From Prasinococcaceae sp. CCMP 1430 (lineage: Eukaryota > Prasinodermophyta > Palmophyllophyceae > Prasinococcales > Prasinococcaceae): 39,295 nt of DNA. A model generated the notes under the pieces. The model worked only from the letters and a program-made list of their open reading frames with translations, made no database searches and was not told where the DNA came from. Location: assembly GCA_013416795.1 (NCBI GenBank), contig RQSC01001082.1, positions 1 through 39,295 of the forward strand, read 5' to 3'. The translations under genes were made by a program, and so were the position numbers. Of the stretch, positions 17,101 to 25,755 are shown in pieces. Position 1 is the stretch's first letter; each line of letters begins with the position of its first letter.

Positions 17101-19048
17101 CAGCACCTTTTCCGCCGCCGTGCTTGTCGCCAAACGCCGCATCGCGATATGCCTTGCAAGTCGAGGCAAAGGATTGCAGCGCATCCTTGTCGCCGTCCTC
17201 CCTCAGGAACGCCACGATGCGATCGAGCAGCGTTGCGGGCAGAACGCCCGGGTTTTCGCGCAAATGATTCTGAGCCAGTGCGTGCTCGTGCTCGCGCTTC
17301 TTCGCGGCGTGTTCGCGCAGCTGGCGCTCCTTCGCCGCCGCCTCCTCAGCTGCCGCGCGGAGCTCTGCCTCCTTCTTCTCGCGCAGCGCGCGCTCCTTCT
17401 CCTCCTTGGCCTCCCGTCGCCGCCGCTGCTCCGCCTCCTCGCGCTCGCGGCGCCGCGCGAACCACACAGATTCCTTGACCGCACCGTCCTCGGCATCTGA
17501 GTCGATGTCGTCCATGAGCGCATCCGCCGGCAACGCAGGCGTCGGCACAGGCGCAGGCACAGACCTGCTCGGAGGATCAACGTCGTCAGCACCATTGGAG
17601 TTCCTGAGAGCGTCGTCAAACTTCTTGCATTGCTCGTGCACGACCTGATCGAGCAACCTGCGTCGCAGCACGCCCGCGAGCGCCGACTTGACCAGCTCAG
17701 CGCGCAGTAGCGCTTCGGTCTCTTCGGGAGCGCGCGGCAGTGGTGGGGCCGCAGCAGCACCCCCCCCGTCCTTGCCGTCCTCTAGCTCCGCATCCATCCA
17801 ATCATCTAAGTCTAGGTCGGAGTCGGCGCTGTCTCCGGCGGCTGTCTCGGGCTCTGGAGCGGGAGCCACGTCTGGCTCCCACCCAGGGAGCGCCACGGCG
17901 GGCATCCAGAGGTTGTCGGCCTCCCTGCACACCATGGAGTGTTGCGATAGGCCCTTGTAACGCCGTTCACCGCTCGCCGCAAGCTCGCGCAGCTGCGCGA
18001 ACGTGTAGGAGCCGTGAGGTCTCCAGCACCCGTCGTAGTAGTACCACTTGCCCTGCTCGACTGGCATCCGCGGTGGCGGCGGCTGCGGCGCGGCATCGTC
18101 CGCAATTGCTGCGCCTGCCATCCTGGCATCAGGCGGCACATCCGCCTCGCCGTCCTCAACTTCGGCATCTGCCTGCGAAGGCACGCCGCCGTGCCTACCG
18201 AGGCCCCAGCCGTCCTCGTCAAGTTCGCCCTCGTCCCTCGCCCGCTTGCGCCCGGCGCCATTGGCTACAGCGTCCGCCGCAGCATCCTGTGCGGCGGGCT
18301 CGACCGCGCCCACCGCGTCGCCAAGGACGGCCACCGCGTCGTCACGTTCGGGCGTGCGCGTGCTATCCAGCATCTCCGTCACCTCCGCCGCCCAAGGCGG
18401 AAGCTCGAGCATGGCCACGCCCGAGAGCCGCTCGTACGCGCGCTGGGCCGCCCGCGTCGTGCGCGGATCGCGCACGCGGCGGCCCGCAGGAGGGAGCGCA
18501 TCTGCGCCGTTCGCGGCAGGCGCTTCGGGGTACAGGCGATACTTGCGCGCGCCGACCTGCTCGCCGGATCCCTCGCAGATCTGCCAGTCGCCACCACGCA
18601 GGCGCCACGCGGCGGGCCGCGTGCCCTCCACCGCTGCGCCGCCCTCATCACCGTCGCCGTCACTCTCGCCCTCGCTGTCGCTGAGATCGCTCAGGTGCAC
18701 GTCGTCCGCGCCGTCAGTGACGGCGTTCGCCGTGCCGCCGAGACCGATCTCGCCGTCCTCGACGAGCTCGCCGTCCTCGGCCTCGCCGTCCCCTCCCCCA
18801 GCATCGCCAGGTGCGCCGCCCTCGTGTGCGCGCCCGCGCCTGCCCGCGCCGCGCGGCGCGCCTGCGTAGCGGCGCGCGCGGGGCGCGCAGGTGTGGCGTG
18901 CGCCCCCCACCCCGCGCCGCCGCCCTGGCGGCTGCGCGCGTTTGGTGACTCGAGTTTTTTTTTTTAACGCAGCGGCCAACAAGAAAAACAAAAATGAACC
19001 CGGTCTGCACGGCAGGATCCGCGTTTTAGACCGTGCCTCCAAGGGCAT
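14120..19048 (-). CDS. Histone lysine methyltransferase with GYF-like, bromodomain and SET domains (ATXR3/SDG2-like)
   Basis: A single uninterrupted 1642-residue frame. In order: an acidic leader (EDGELVEDGEIGLGG), a GYF-like domain (about 331-383, GKWYYYDGCWRPHGSYTFAQ), a long Glu/Arg/Lys coiled coil (about 523-596), a bromodomain (about 679-786; FPDYLDVIERPMDFSTMV, CIKYNSDES) and a SET domain (about 1028-1183). The SET core shows GMGITCAKEGG, WFERQDAIRS, SPEFYNITLERARGD, RLSHSCEPNCETRA, GEELTFNYNCVTDSK and a post-SET CLCGSRWCQGSYLQWKG. The long SET insertion and the conserved C-terminal tail resemble the plant H3K4 methyltransferase ATXR3/SDG2. Predicted role (inference): chromatin methylation at acetylated, transcribed loci. 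The ATG at 19048 lies upstream of an A-tract and starts an unconvincing peptide; the true start may be nearer 18900 or in another exon. Confidence 0.88.
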   Translation of the reverse strand: MPLEARSKTRILPCRPGSFLFFLLAAALKKKTRVTKRAQPPGRRRGVGGARHTCAPRARRYAGAPRGAGRRGRAHEGGAPGDAGGGDGEAEDGELVEDGEIGLGGTANAVTDGADDVHLSDLSDSEGESDGDGDEGGAAVEGTRPAAWRLRGGDWQICEGSGEQVGARKYRLYPEAPAANGADALPPAGRRVRDPRTTRAAQRAYERLSGVAMLELPPWAAEVTEMLDSTRTPERDDAVAVLGDAVGAVEPAAQDAAADAVANGAGRKRARDEGELDEDGWGLGRHGGVPSQADAEVEDGEADVPPDARMAGAAIADDAAPQPPPPRMPVEQGKWYYYDGCWRPHGSYTFAQLRELAASGERRYKGLSQHSMVCREADNLWMPAVALPGWEPDVAPAPEPETAAGDSADSDLDLDDWMDAELEDGKDGGGAAAAPPLPRAPEETEALLRAELVKSALAGVLRRRLLDQVVHEQCKKFDDALRNSNGADDVDPPSRSVPAPVPTPALPADALMDDIDSDAEDGAVKESVWFARRREREEAEQRRRREAKEEKERALREKKEAELRAAAEEAAAKERQLREHAAKKREHEHALAQNHLRENPGVLPATLLDRIVAFLREDGDKDALQSFASTCKAYRDAAFGDKHGGGKGAGVGVGGSQQPRLAALLAGGGNAAVAFALLKQQIQQLFSRLRKECDPFRIFGEPVDTAKFPDYLDVIERPMDFSTMVTKLEQGEYGEDVNACLAGIRADVRLIGRNCIKYNSDESSKDIAATGQRLVDEGGAFIDEFEADIASQLFGGTAARQAKANVESARVRDTEARAARRAPRKRRLAANKDGGPVGGTRVDMATRTEIPASIPYKELEEYEVVCEVEDNERKRQAALPPAGDEPAPLSLAALNKNDLPEVAEADASVPKRLGVDVRKEEVFGIDGFTHYSLVRALMSCKPGQADYKSAYAYDWYSDIIEGKILPRAQDAGRAAREAGEASVALPLAPAVQLAADEASARGDADTATLLADLKARIEMPKEDESFYMHSKGMGITCAKEGGLRKGEFIKQYLGEMYPPWRWFERQDAIRSTQRFLSAEKESPEFYNITLERARGDMLGTDIIYVEAMYRTAFVSRLSHSCEPNCETRAKVVNGVYTIQTVTTRPIAEGEELTFNYNCVTDSKAEAEKATCLCGSRWCQGSYLQWKGARTFRQVLDSSHGMTHRQAQLMQACEENAQAISEGAVDAARTVETSEDVAALAGPEGVQTLARAGIGAAMLRAMPGWMVRFVVKMVEICDFEKAELPKALMRKGPESDGYVYTLEDATHDADSNWYARMNAVNIAVDKVRKVLAEWRKTNGDSTVPPPIYRCDGADVAERLWCGEDSVARRLLSAVRPHIDDGTHRELSLGVESRDAGVAAGASGVDGGPALRTALLWLRDEVAGLQDEDGVPSNARHDLAADLLHLHAHCRTHLRTAEYASFTSEPVEVLAADLPPVAQERLRAMPDAEREEMLAGGPASNTDGHAVAQRVPGATYAAGFLPALLFLWSTSDMAVRDLVGSLGYQQRGCTQLPDVRSCYSPSPAEPLPKRLGKSAKQQTAMCEHLLHTPQRSWPPNWGWTFDDARSAMLASPMLDVAIGACSKEEYEGEVLGWLRARAQRSETP

Positions 19049-19340
19049 GCTTACCGGGATGGCACAGACTCAGACCGGGTCGCATTGCCTTTGTTTGGTA
19101 CTGCACTGCAAACGATCGTCGCGCCGCGAATATTTTGGATTTTCTGTTTGAAATCGGCGTTCGCAGCCGAAGCGAGCGTCGCCATCCATCAAAACGCATG
19201 TGGTTTTTGGTTGACCCGCGGAATTTAAACAGAAAAGTTGCTTGGACGGGGACGTTGTGCGGCGCGCAGCGCGGCTGCACCACACCGCCTCCTCCCACCC
19301 ACCCCCGGCGGACGCCCCGCGCCCCGGGCGTCGCGGGGGG
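19049..19340. promoter_or_regulatory. Divergent promoter region, SET protein / PEX3
   Basis: An AT-richer spacer (around 19100-19240) compared with its flanks. It carries TTTTGGTTGACC at 19205-19216, followed by GGAATTTAAACAG, 125 bp before the PEX3 start. A related string occurs upstream of the methyltransferase and of the NUDT22-like gene. A T11 tract at 18955-18965 lies within the extreme 5' part of the SET frame. Confidence 0.45.
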
Positions 19341-20876
19341 ATGCCGTCGGACCTGACGTCTGCGGTGTCGCGCGCGCTGCGGTGGGTTGCGGGCGCAGCG
19401 GGCGCGGCGGCGGTCGCGTACGGCGTCTCGCACGCGTACGAGGCGCACTGGGAGGCGGAGCGCGCGCGCCTCGTCGAGGAGACGAGCGATGCGCAGAAGC
19501 GCGCCGAGGAGCACCTCGCGCGGCACTTTGACAGCGTGCAGCTCATCGCAGACAACACGACGCTGCCGGCGCTGCTGCCGCACGTGCGCACGAGGCTCTT
19601 CGCACTCGCGGACGTTGGGGAGATCACACGGCAGCTGCGCCAGGCGCGCGAGGGGGGAAATGCCGTGAGCGCCGAGGAGAAGCTCGAGCTCTGGCACACG
19701 CTCACCAGGCGCTCGTTCGTGCGGTGCCTCGCAGGGCTGTGGAGCGCCGTGCTCATGGACGTGTACGTGCGCGTGCAGCTGAACGTGCTCGGGCGCCACC
19801 TGTACCTTGACTCTGCGGTTGGCCGCGCTGCCGCCGGCCTCGCAAAGGCGCCCGCGCCCACTGCGGCGGACTCGCCGGGCGGCAGCGATGGGCGCTCGCT
19901 GCCCGTCGCCACCCAGCACTGCTTCCTCGCACTTGCCGACTATTTCCCTATGGAAGGCGTGGAGATGCTGGTGGACCTGCTTTTTGACGCAGTCGACGGC
20001 GCCCTAGGAGACGTCGACCTGCAGCAAGAGCTGTCCCCTGAGAGGCTTTCGTCGCTCTTGCGCCGCTGCAGCGACCGCTTCGCGCAGAATGTCACGGGCC
20101 ATGAGGGCGCATGGGTCGGCCTGCTCATGCCGGAGGGTGCCGAGCAAGTGGTCGGGGCCATGCAGGAAAAGGAGAACGAGGTGCCGAAGGCGCTGCCCAC
20201 CCCTGCCGTGTCTGAAGGTGCCGTGGTCCTCGACGAGCAGGCGGATCGCGGCGGTGAAGCCGACGTCGACGGCACGCCCGTGGCGTCGACGGTGGCCTCC
20301 ACGCCAAGCACACCAAGCACATCCAGCACATCCGAGCGCGCGGCAGCTTCGCACCCGACGCCCAAGCTCGAACGCGGGCGCGACGTCGCGACGCTTCGCT
20401 TTCTGGCCACGGAGACTCGTGAGGCCTTAGATTCGCAGCGCTTCGTCGACACAGTGCGCAGCGCCGCGGCCGCGGCTCACGAGGTTCTCGCCGCGACGAT
20501 CGCGCAGCAGTGGCCCGCCGAGGGCTCCACGATGACGCCAGTGAAGGGGGGTGAGGCTGCGGCGATTGGGACGCCCGCGTCGGCCGCCTCTGTGGCGGGT
20601 CCGCCCGGGTCGTCCGCGGCATCGACACCTGCATCGACGCCTCCGGAGACGCCCGTGCGCAGCGTGTCGGCGCCGCCCTCCGCCGCTGTGGAGGCTGTCA
20701 CCCCGCAGCGTGTGTTGACGCTGCGACCACTCGCGCTCGCCAAGCTCGTCCCGCTGGTAGCAGGCACGGCCGGCGCAATGCTCGACCCGCCCGCGTGGAA
20801 CCCATACGTCCGCATAGTTGCTTCGCTGCCCGCCGTGAGGGAACTGGCTGCCTACGTCTACTCAGATTTTTCGTGA
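19341..20876 (+). CDS. PEX3: Peroxin 3 (PEX3), peroxisomal membrane biogenesis factor
   Basis: 511 residues from the ATG at 19341; an in-frame ATG at 19242 would add 33 residues ahead of the membrane anchor. An N-terminal membrane helix (about 9-30, RWVAGAAGAAAVAYGVSHAY) is followed by the family signatures HFDSVQLIADNTTLPALLP, LWHTLTRRSFVRCLAGLWS and VYVRVQLNVLGRHLYLD, then QHCFLALADYFPMEGVEMLV and LSPERLSSLLRRC. PEX3 sits in the peroxisomal membrane and docks the receptor PEX19 carrying membrane proteins. The protein is longer than typical PEX3 (about 370-450) because of two Ser/Thr/Pro/Ala-rich insertions (about 290-345 and 395-455); the first is coded by a degenerate 9-12 bp repeat (20306-20332). 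Intronless; head to head with the SET gene. Confidence 0.9.
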   Translation: MPSDLTSAVSRALRWVAGAAGAAAVAYGVSHAYEAHWEAERARLVEETSDAQKRAEEHLARHFDSVQLIADNTTLPALLPHVRTRLFALADVGEITRQLRQAREGGNAVSAEEKLELWHTLTRRSFVRCLAGLWSAVLMDVYVRVQLNVLGRHLYLDSAVGRAAAGLAKAPAPTAADSPGGSDGRSLPVATQHCFLALADYFPMEGVEMLVDLLFDAVDGALGDVDLQQELSPERLSSLLRRCSDRFAQNVTGHEGAWVGLLMPEGAEQVVGAMQEKENEVPKALPTPAVSEGAVVLDEQADRGGEADVDGTPVASTVASTPSTPSTSSTSERAAASHPTPKLERGRDVATLRFLATETREALDSQRFVDTVRSAAAAAHEVLAATIAQQWPAEGSTMTPVKGGEAAAIGTPASAASVAGPPGSSAASTPASTPPETPVRSVSAPPSAAVEAVTPQRVLTLRPLALAKLVPLVAGTAGAMLDPPAWNPYVRIVASLPAVRELAAYVYSDFS

Positions 20877-21067
20877 GCGTCGCGGAGCGATTCTTGCCTT
20901 TAAGTTAGGACAAATGCACACAAGACGGTCGGCACAGGCGCCGCGGCCGGAGCGCCTGGCACGCCCCATCGCTCGCGCTCCTTCGCGCTCAGATCCCCCT
21001 CTCGCCTGGACCAGTACCTCTCCAGCCAGCCAGCTACGCAGCTAGCCAGCAATGTCCCCATACTCCC

Positions 21068-21080
21068 TTTTTTTTTTTTT
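21068..21080 (+). promoter_or_regulatory. T13 tract upstream of membrane protein gene
   Basis: Thirteen T residues in a GC-rich setting, 28 bp before the first in-frame ATG (21108) and 94 bp before the preferred one (21174). Poly(dA:dT) tracts exclude nucleosomes in many eukaryotes, so a core-promoter role is plausible. This is the only spacer in the window between two genes on the same strand. Confidence 0.3.
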
Positions 21081-21107
21081 GCGAATTTTGGGAAAGGGGC
21101 AAGGAAC

Positions 21108-22157
21108 ATGTCCTTGGTGCGCCCGGCGCCGGGCGCTGCCACAGCGCGTGGCGCTGCGCATGCTGCGCCCGCAATGGTGGCGGGCGCGCGTCGGCTGGGC
21201 GCGCTCGCACTGCTGTGGGTGGCCGTGCTCGCAGCGCTCGGCGCGGGGCGCGTGGCGGCGTTCGGCGCGGGCGACTTCGTGCCGTGTGCGCGACGCGCGC
21301 AGTTCCATGGCAAGCGCACGCAATGGCTCGACCTGCTCGGCCGTCACTGCCCGCGCTTCGGCGCGGCGGCGAGTGCGGCGATGCCGCTCGAGATGCCCGA
21401 GGACTGGAAGCAGGATGACACGTACAAGGTCTCCATGAGCTTCGGTGAGAGGCGCCGCGATCAGTGCGCGTGCTACAACCAGCAAGCACCGGGCTCCGGC
21501 GCAGCACGCCACGTCTGCTGCGCCTCTTTGGTCGCCGCGCGTGCGTGCTTCGGCACGCGCTCTGCACAGGCTCGGGGCTGTGGCGTCGTCTGCGTGCTGA
21601 CCCGCCCGCTCTGGTCGGTTGTGCCTTTGAATCACCATCGTTCTGACTGTTACCGCAACAACTGACTCGCGGCGTCAATCACAGCGCACGATCGCTTCCA
21701 GACCCCGTGGTTGGCGGTGATCGGCCCCGGGCTCACCCACCTGCCGTTGGTGGACGTGGTGCTGACGCACTCGGGTGGCGAGCTACGCTCTGTCAGCGCG
21801 CGGCTGTACGAGCTTGAAGACTCTTTCCCTGCCCTCGCACGCCACCCGGAGGTTGCAGAGCACTACCGCAACGTGAGCCACTGGCCCAAGCACCTGCTCG
21901 TGCACTACCGGTGGATTGAGGACGTGGAGGTCGATGCCGCAGGCGGTATGTTTACGCTGCTGGGCGTTGGCGCTGTGCTGGCGACGGTGGTGATGGGGGC
22001 AGTGGTGCTCGAGAGCAGGCACCAGCTTGTGCGGCTTGCGGCCGACGTGTCGGCGCCGGGCGGGGGGGCATCGGCTGGCGGCGGCACATTTGCAGGCGAC
22101 AGCAGCATGACGAGCGGCATGAGCAGGAATACAGGGGGTGCGCACAAGGCGGACTAG
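21108..22157 (+). CDS. Conserved type I membrane protein of unknown function
   Basis: Two exons, 21108-21444 and 21685-22157, with a 240-bp intron (donor TTCG|GTGAGAG, acceptor AATCACAG|CG, phase 1), give 269 residues. A second in-frame ATG at 21174 starts a cleaner signal peptide (MVAGARRLGALALLWVAVLA) and may be the real start. The lumenal part contains DFVPCARRAQFHGKRTQWLD, LLGRHCPRFG, YKVSMSF, TPWLAVIGPG and VSHWPKHLLVHYRWIEDVEV, then one transmembrane helix (MFTLLGVGAVLATVVMGAVV) and a Gly/Ser-rich cytosolic tail. I recall plant proteins with a similar FVP-RRAQ-HG...W-D-LG-HCP and HWPK-LLV-Y-W pattern, all uncharacterised, so I give no function. It follows PEX3 on the same strand by about 230-300 bp. 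Confidence 0.8.
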
Positions 22158-22230
22158 CCCGCCAAGTAGCTAGTTCAAGCGCTGGATGCGAGCTGCTGCC
22201 GCTTAGTACGTTTGAAATTATTATGCTTGC

Positions 22231-24630
22231 TCACCGAGACGACGAGCGGCGGCGTGACCTGCTCTCTTTGCGATCTGAGTGCGAGTGCTTGTGCCTGCCC
22301 CTGTGACGTTCCTTGCGCTCATCGTCGCGATCACGCGCAGAATCTGCCCCTCTGCCATCGCGCTCGCGCTCGCGCTCGCGCTCGCGCGACCTTCCACTAT
22401 CATGGTCGCGATCACGGTCGCTGCGCTTGTGCTTGTGGCTACGCCGGCGATCGGGGCTCCGGCTTCGGCTCCTGCTGCGGCTGCGGCGGTGTCTGCGCTC
22501 GTGCCTGTCGCTGCTGCGCTCACGATCTCTCTTGTGGCGCTTGTCGCTGCTGCGCTCGCGTCCACGCCGCGCCGAAAGCTCCTTGATGATGCGCAGAGCC
22601 TCCTCACGGCTGCTCACGCGCGTCGACAGAAGTGCGTCCAGAGCGCGGTCACCATCCTGCAAGGGGCTGTCGCCCCCATCTCCATCCAAGGCCGCAGCGG
22701 CGCCAGCCGCAACATCGGCTGCTCCTGCTGGCCCCGGCACAGGGGGTGGCACGGGGTCGTTCCCGTCATCCACCAGCAGGTCGTATCCCTCCGTACCGCC
22801 TGTTTTAGCATACGTGTTATGTATTTGGAAGCGCTGCAGGTACAGAGGATCGTCTATGGATGCGATGGGAGCGTTGCTTGCCCCGGGCAAGCTGCCACCC
22901 CCCTGGCCTCCCATGGCGTCTACGAGGGCAACACGTGGGCGGGGACGCGAGCGCGTGCACGTGACACACGGGGTTGTCAGAATTCTGGTACGCGCATGCG
23001 CACGCACGGGAGCCAGCTCGGCGAGGACGCGAGCGGAGACATGCGCACATCCCGACTAGCCATGCACTCGACAGGCTAGGGGTGCCGCGCGTTGACACGC
23101 ACCACCGCCTCCGCCGGTCTTGGGATCGCCGCTCGCGACCAGGTTGTTTGGGTCTACGCGCGCAAGTGCGCGTGCATCGCCGTGTGTAAGGGGCGGTGCA
23201 TGTCAGCTGTTGCAAACAAACTCATCGATAGCCTCTAGTACCGAATAAAAGCGCGCACGCGCACGTGCGGACCTCCGCGCCCGCCTGCACTCACCCTTGT
23301 CGGTGCCGTCAGACTGCGACACTACGCGCATTGAGCACGCGATCTTCAACCTGCCCTGCTCGTCTGTGCCGACGCCGATGACCTTCACGTACACCGACTC
23401 GCCTGTCTTTGCCACCTCTTGCAGCGCCTCAATCTTCTCCTCATCTGTCGCCCCTCGATCCAGTCCTAGGTAGGAACTCACCTGGCTGATGAAGACAAGC
23501 CCGTGCTTGCGGTAGCCGGACATAGAGACGAACAAACCGAAGGGGCGCACCGAGGTGACCGTCGCCTGGTGGATGCTCCACAGCGGCGGCGGTTCGTCGC
23601 TGCCGACGCCTCCTCCGCCTGCACCCGCGAGCGCATTGCTTGGATCGAGATCGGTGCCGTCCTCCTGTGAGACAGCCTTCATCGAGAGCGCTATTCGTTC
23701 GCCGTCCACGCGGACAACCTTCACCCAGCACTCCTCGCCCTCCGCAATGATGAGGCGCAGCTTGTTGACCTTCCGCTCGTCGGCCACGCGAAGAGCGGCG
23801 GCCGCCTCGGGCGTCGCGCCCTTGGGTCCGCCAGGGCCGCCCTCCACATCCGGGTCCCCGTCAAGCCGCTCGCTGACCTGCGAGCAGTGGACGAGGCCGT
23901 CCTTCGAGTAGCCCGGCATGCGAACGAACACGCCAAACGGCCGCACGCTGCGCACGGTGCCGCGGTGTATCGAGAGCGGCTGCGGCAGTCGCACCTCGCG
24001 CGGCGGCTGCGGCGCTCGCGCGTGCGGTGGCGCGCCGCTACCGGCTCCTGGCGGGGGCGGCGCACCCCAACGCGAGCGTCGCACCTGCTCGGCCGTCAGC
24101 TCAGGCACGCCCCATGGATTGCTCGCTGCTGGCTGTGGCGGCGGCGGAGGTGGCTGGCCGTGCCCAGGTAGAGGCACACTTGGAGGGGGCGGGGGCGGCG
24201 GGGGCTGGCCGTGACCCGCCCGGAGCGCCATCATCGAAGGGGGCGCGGGTGGTGGCTGCTTTCCGGGCGCTGTGGCGGGCTGCTGCTGCTGCTGCTGCGG
24301 CTGCGGCGGCAGCCGTGGCGGGCCCCAGCGTGATACGTGGGCTGGTGTTGCCTGAGGCGGCGGGGGCGGCACGCCCGCAGGTGCAGGCGCGGGGGGTTGC
24401 GGCGGCTGCGGCGGCGGCGGTGGGGGTGGCGGCGGCGAGGCGGCGGGGCGGTTGTGCGTCGGCAGGTGCGACAGCTGCTGCGGCGGCGGAGGTTGCACTC
24501 CGCTGCCGCTACCGCCGTCACTGTCGCTGCCATCGTCGAGCGCCCGGCGTCGGTGGCCGCGACCAGCGCGCCGCGCTCTGAACGTCGGTGCGGCAGCGGC
24601 AGGGGCGCCGGCACCTTCAGTGGGTGCCAT
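22231..24630 (-). CDS. Tandem S1-domain RNA-binding protein with RS-rich tail (ZCCHC17/pNO40-like)
   Basis: Exons 24630-23295 and 22919-22231 join in phase 1 over a 375-bp intron (donor AAGG|GTGAGT, acceptor CCTCGTAG|AC), giving 674 residues. The first 200 residues are Pro/Gln-rich. S1 domain 1 (about 219-318) reads SIHRGTVRSVRPFGVFVRMP and ends IALSMKAVSQEDGTDLDPSN; S1 domain 2 (about 349-443) reads SIHQATVTSVRPFGLFVSMS and ends KIACSMRVVSQSDGTD. The end signature SMK-V-Q--GTDLDP is typical of ZCCHC17/pNO40. The second exon adds IDDPLYLQRFQIHNTYAK and about 110 residues of Arg-Ser/Arg-Asp/Arg-Glu repeats with KHKR patches, as in splicing or nucleolar RNA factors. No zinc knuckle is present. 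A role in pre-mRNA splicing or ribosome biogenesis is inferred. An ATG at 24708 is an alternative start. Confidence 0.82.
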
Positions 24631-24859
24631 CACTCGCGTGGCAAGCCTCGCGAGGATACGCGCAGCGCGGGGTGAGGCAAGATGGGGCGAGGGCGGGGCG
24701 CCGCCCACGCGCCGTGTGGCAACCGCAGGTCACATTTTGGACTTGAAAGCTCTCGTGTTGTCACAACTCGCGCGGCGATCGCGCCGCCGGACTCGAGGGG
24801 TGCAGTGCGTGGGTGGGTGGGTAGGCGGGTTGGTGGGTTGGTGGGTGTGAACGGCGGGT
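24631..24859. promoter_or_regulatory. Short divergent promoter, S1/RS protein / NDUFAF3
   Basis: About 230 bp between two opposing start codons, so one bidirectional promoter must serve both. It contains a GGTT/GGGT-rich tract (about 24808-24848) with many GGG runs on the plus strand and potential to form a G-quadruplex. Confidence 0.5.
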
Positions 24860-25742
24860 ATGCTGCGCCGCGTGGCAACCGCAGTGGCGCGTGCCGCACG
24901 CTGCTCCCATGCGCCGCGCGTGTGTGCATGCGGCAATGGCGTGAGTGCGAGGGCGAGCGCGTGCGCATACACGTTCGCGTTCATGCGTGGTTCCACAAGT
25001 GGCAGCAGGTGGCTCGCAGCAACGGCGGCAGGTGCAGCGGCGGCTGGGCCGCGGCTGGGCCCGCCAGGCTCGGAGGAGGCCATGCAGCGCGTTGGTGAGT
25101 CACTCCTCGCACAAGCCGAGTACGCGCAGTCGCAGCCCAAAGGGGAGCTACGGCGCTCACTGGCAGTGAGCGGCTACTACGAGGGCGGGTTCGCGCTTTC
25201 TAGCGGGCAGACAGTCGACGGCGCGCTGTTGTGCGCGGGTGAGACTGTTGCGAGCTGGGCGCCGACATCACCCGCCGAGGTCACGCCGGGGAGTCTCAAG
25301 ATGCTCGAACTGCTCTGGCCGCCTGTCGAGACGCTCATCGTCGGCACAGGTGCGGGCTGAGACGATGGCGTCATCGTGCACGCGCGTACGTGCACGTGCA
25401 CGTGTTCGCGTGCACTCGCGTGCGTGTGTATGTACGCGCACACACGCCACATAGGCCCAGTGCTGACCCCTGCGCGAGTGTCGCGCACGCTCGTGTATCC
25501 TTTGAAACGAGACCTGCACAGGTGCGCGCGTCGAGCCTAACGGTGGGCTGCCTGCTGCGGCACGCGAGTACCTCGCATCGCGCGGCGTCACACTCGACGT
25601 GCGCCCCACGCCGAGCGCGGCGTACACCTTTGGCGTGCTCAGCGAGGAAGGCCGCCCAGTCGCGGCAGCGCTCTTTCCGATGGCCGAGGGTGACCTGGAA
25701 GGTGCGAGCACGAGTGTGTACAACGATAGCAAGCGGCGGTGA
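24860..25742 (+). CDS. NDUFAF3: NDUFAF3-like complex I assembly factor (Mth938/DUF498 fold)
   Basis: Exons 24860-25349 and 25522-25742 join in phase 1 over a 172-bp intron (donor ACAG|GTGCGG, acceptor TGCACAG|GT), giving 236 residues. The N-terminus (MLRRVATAVARAARCSHAPR) is an Arg/Ala-rich mitochondrial presequence without acidic residues. The domain is recognisable from SGYYEGGFALSSGQTVDGAL, WAPTSPAEVTPGSLKMLELL and, across the splice, LIVGTGARVEPNGGLP, YLASRGVTLDVRPTPSAAYT and FGVLSEEGRPVAAALFPM. In animals NDUFAF3 works with NDUFAF4 in early respiratory complex I assembly. The intron holds alternating purine-pyrimidine GTGCAC/CGCACA runs (about 25375-25450). The stop lies only 13 nt from the stop of the convergent CFAP43 gene. 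Confidence 0.88.
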
Positions 25743-25755
25743 GTGTAAACTAGCA

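Noticed and set aside
25375-25450. Palindromic-looking GTGCAC/CGCACA run as a CRISPR or regulatory repeat
   Set aside because: It lies within the NDUFAF3 intron and is a degenerate alternating purine-pyrimidine tract with no unit-spacer structure.
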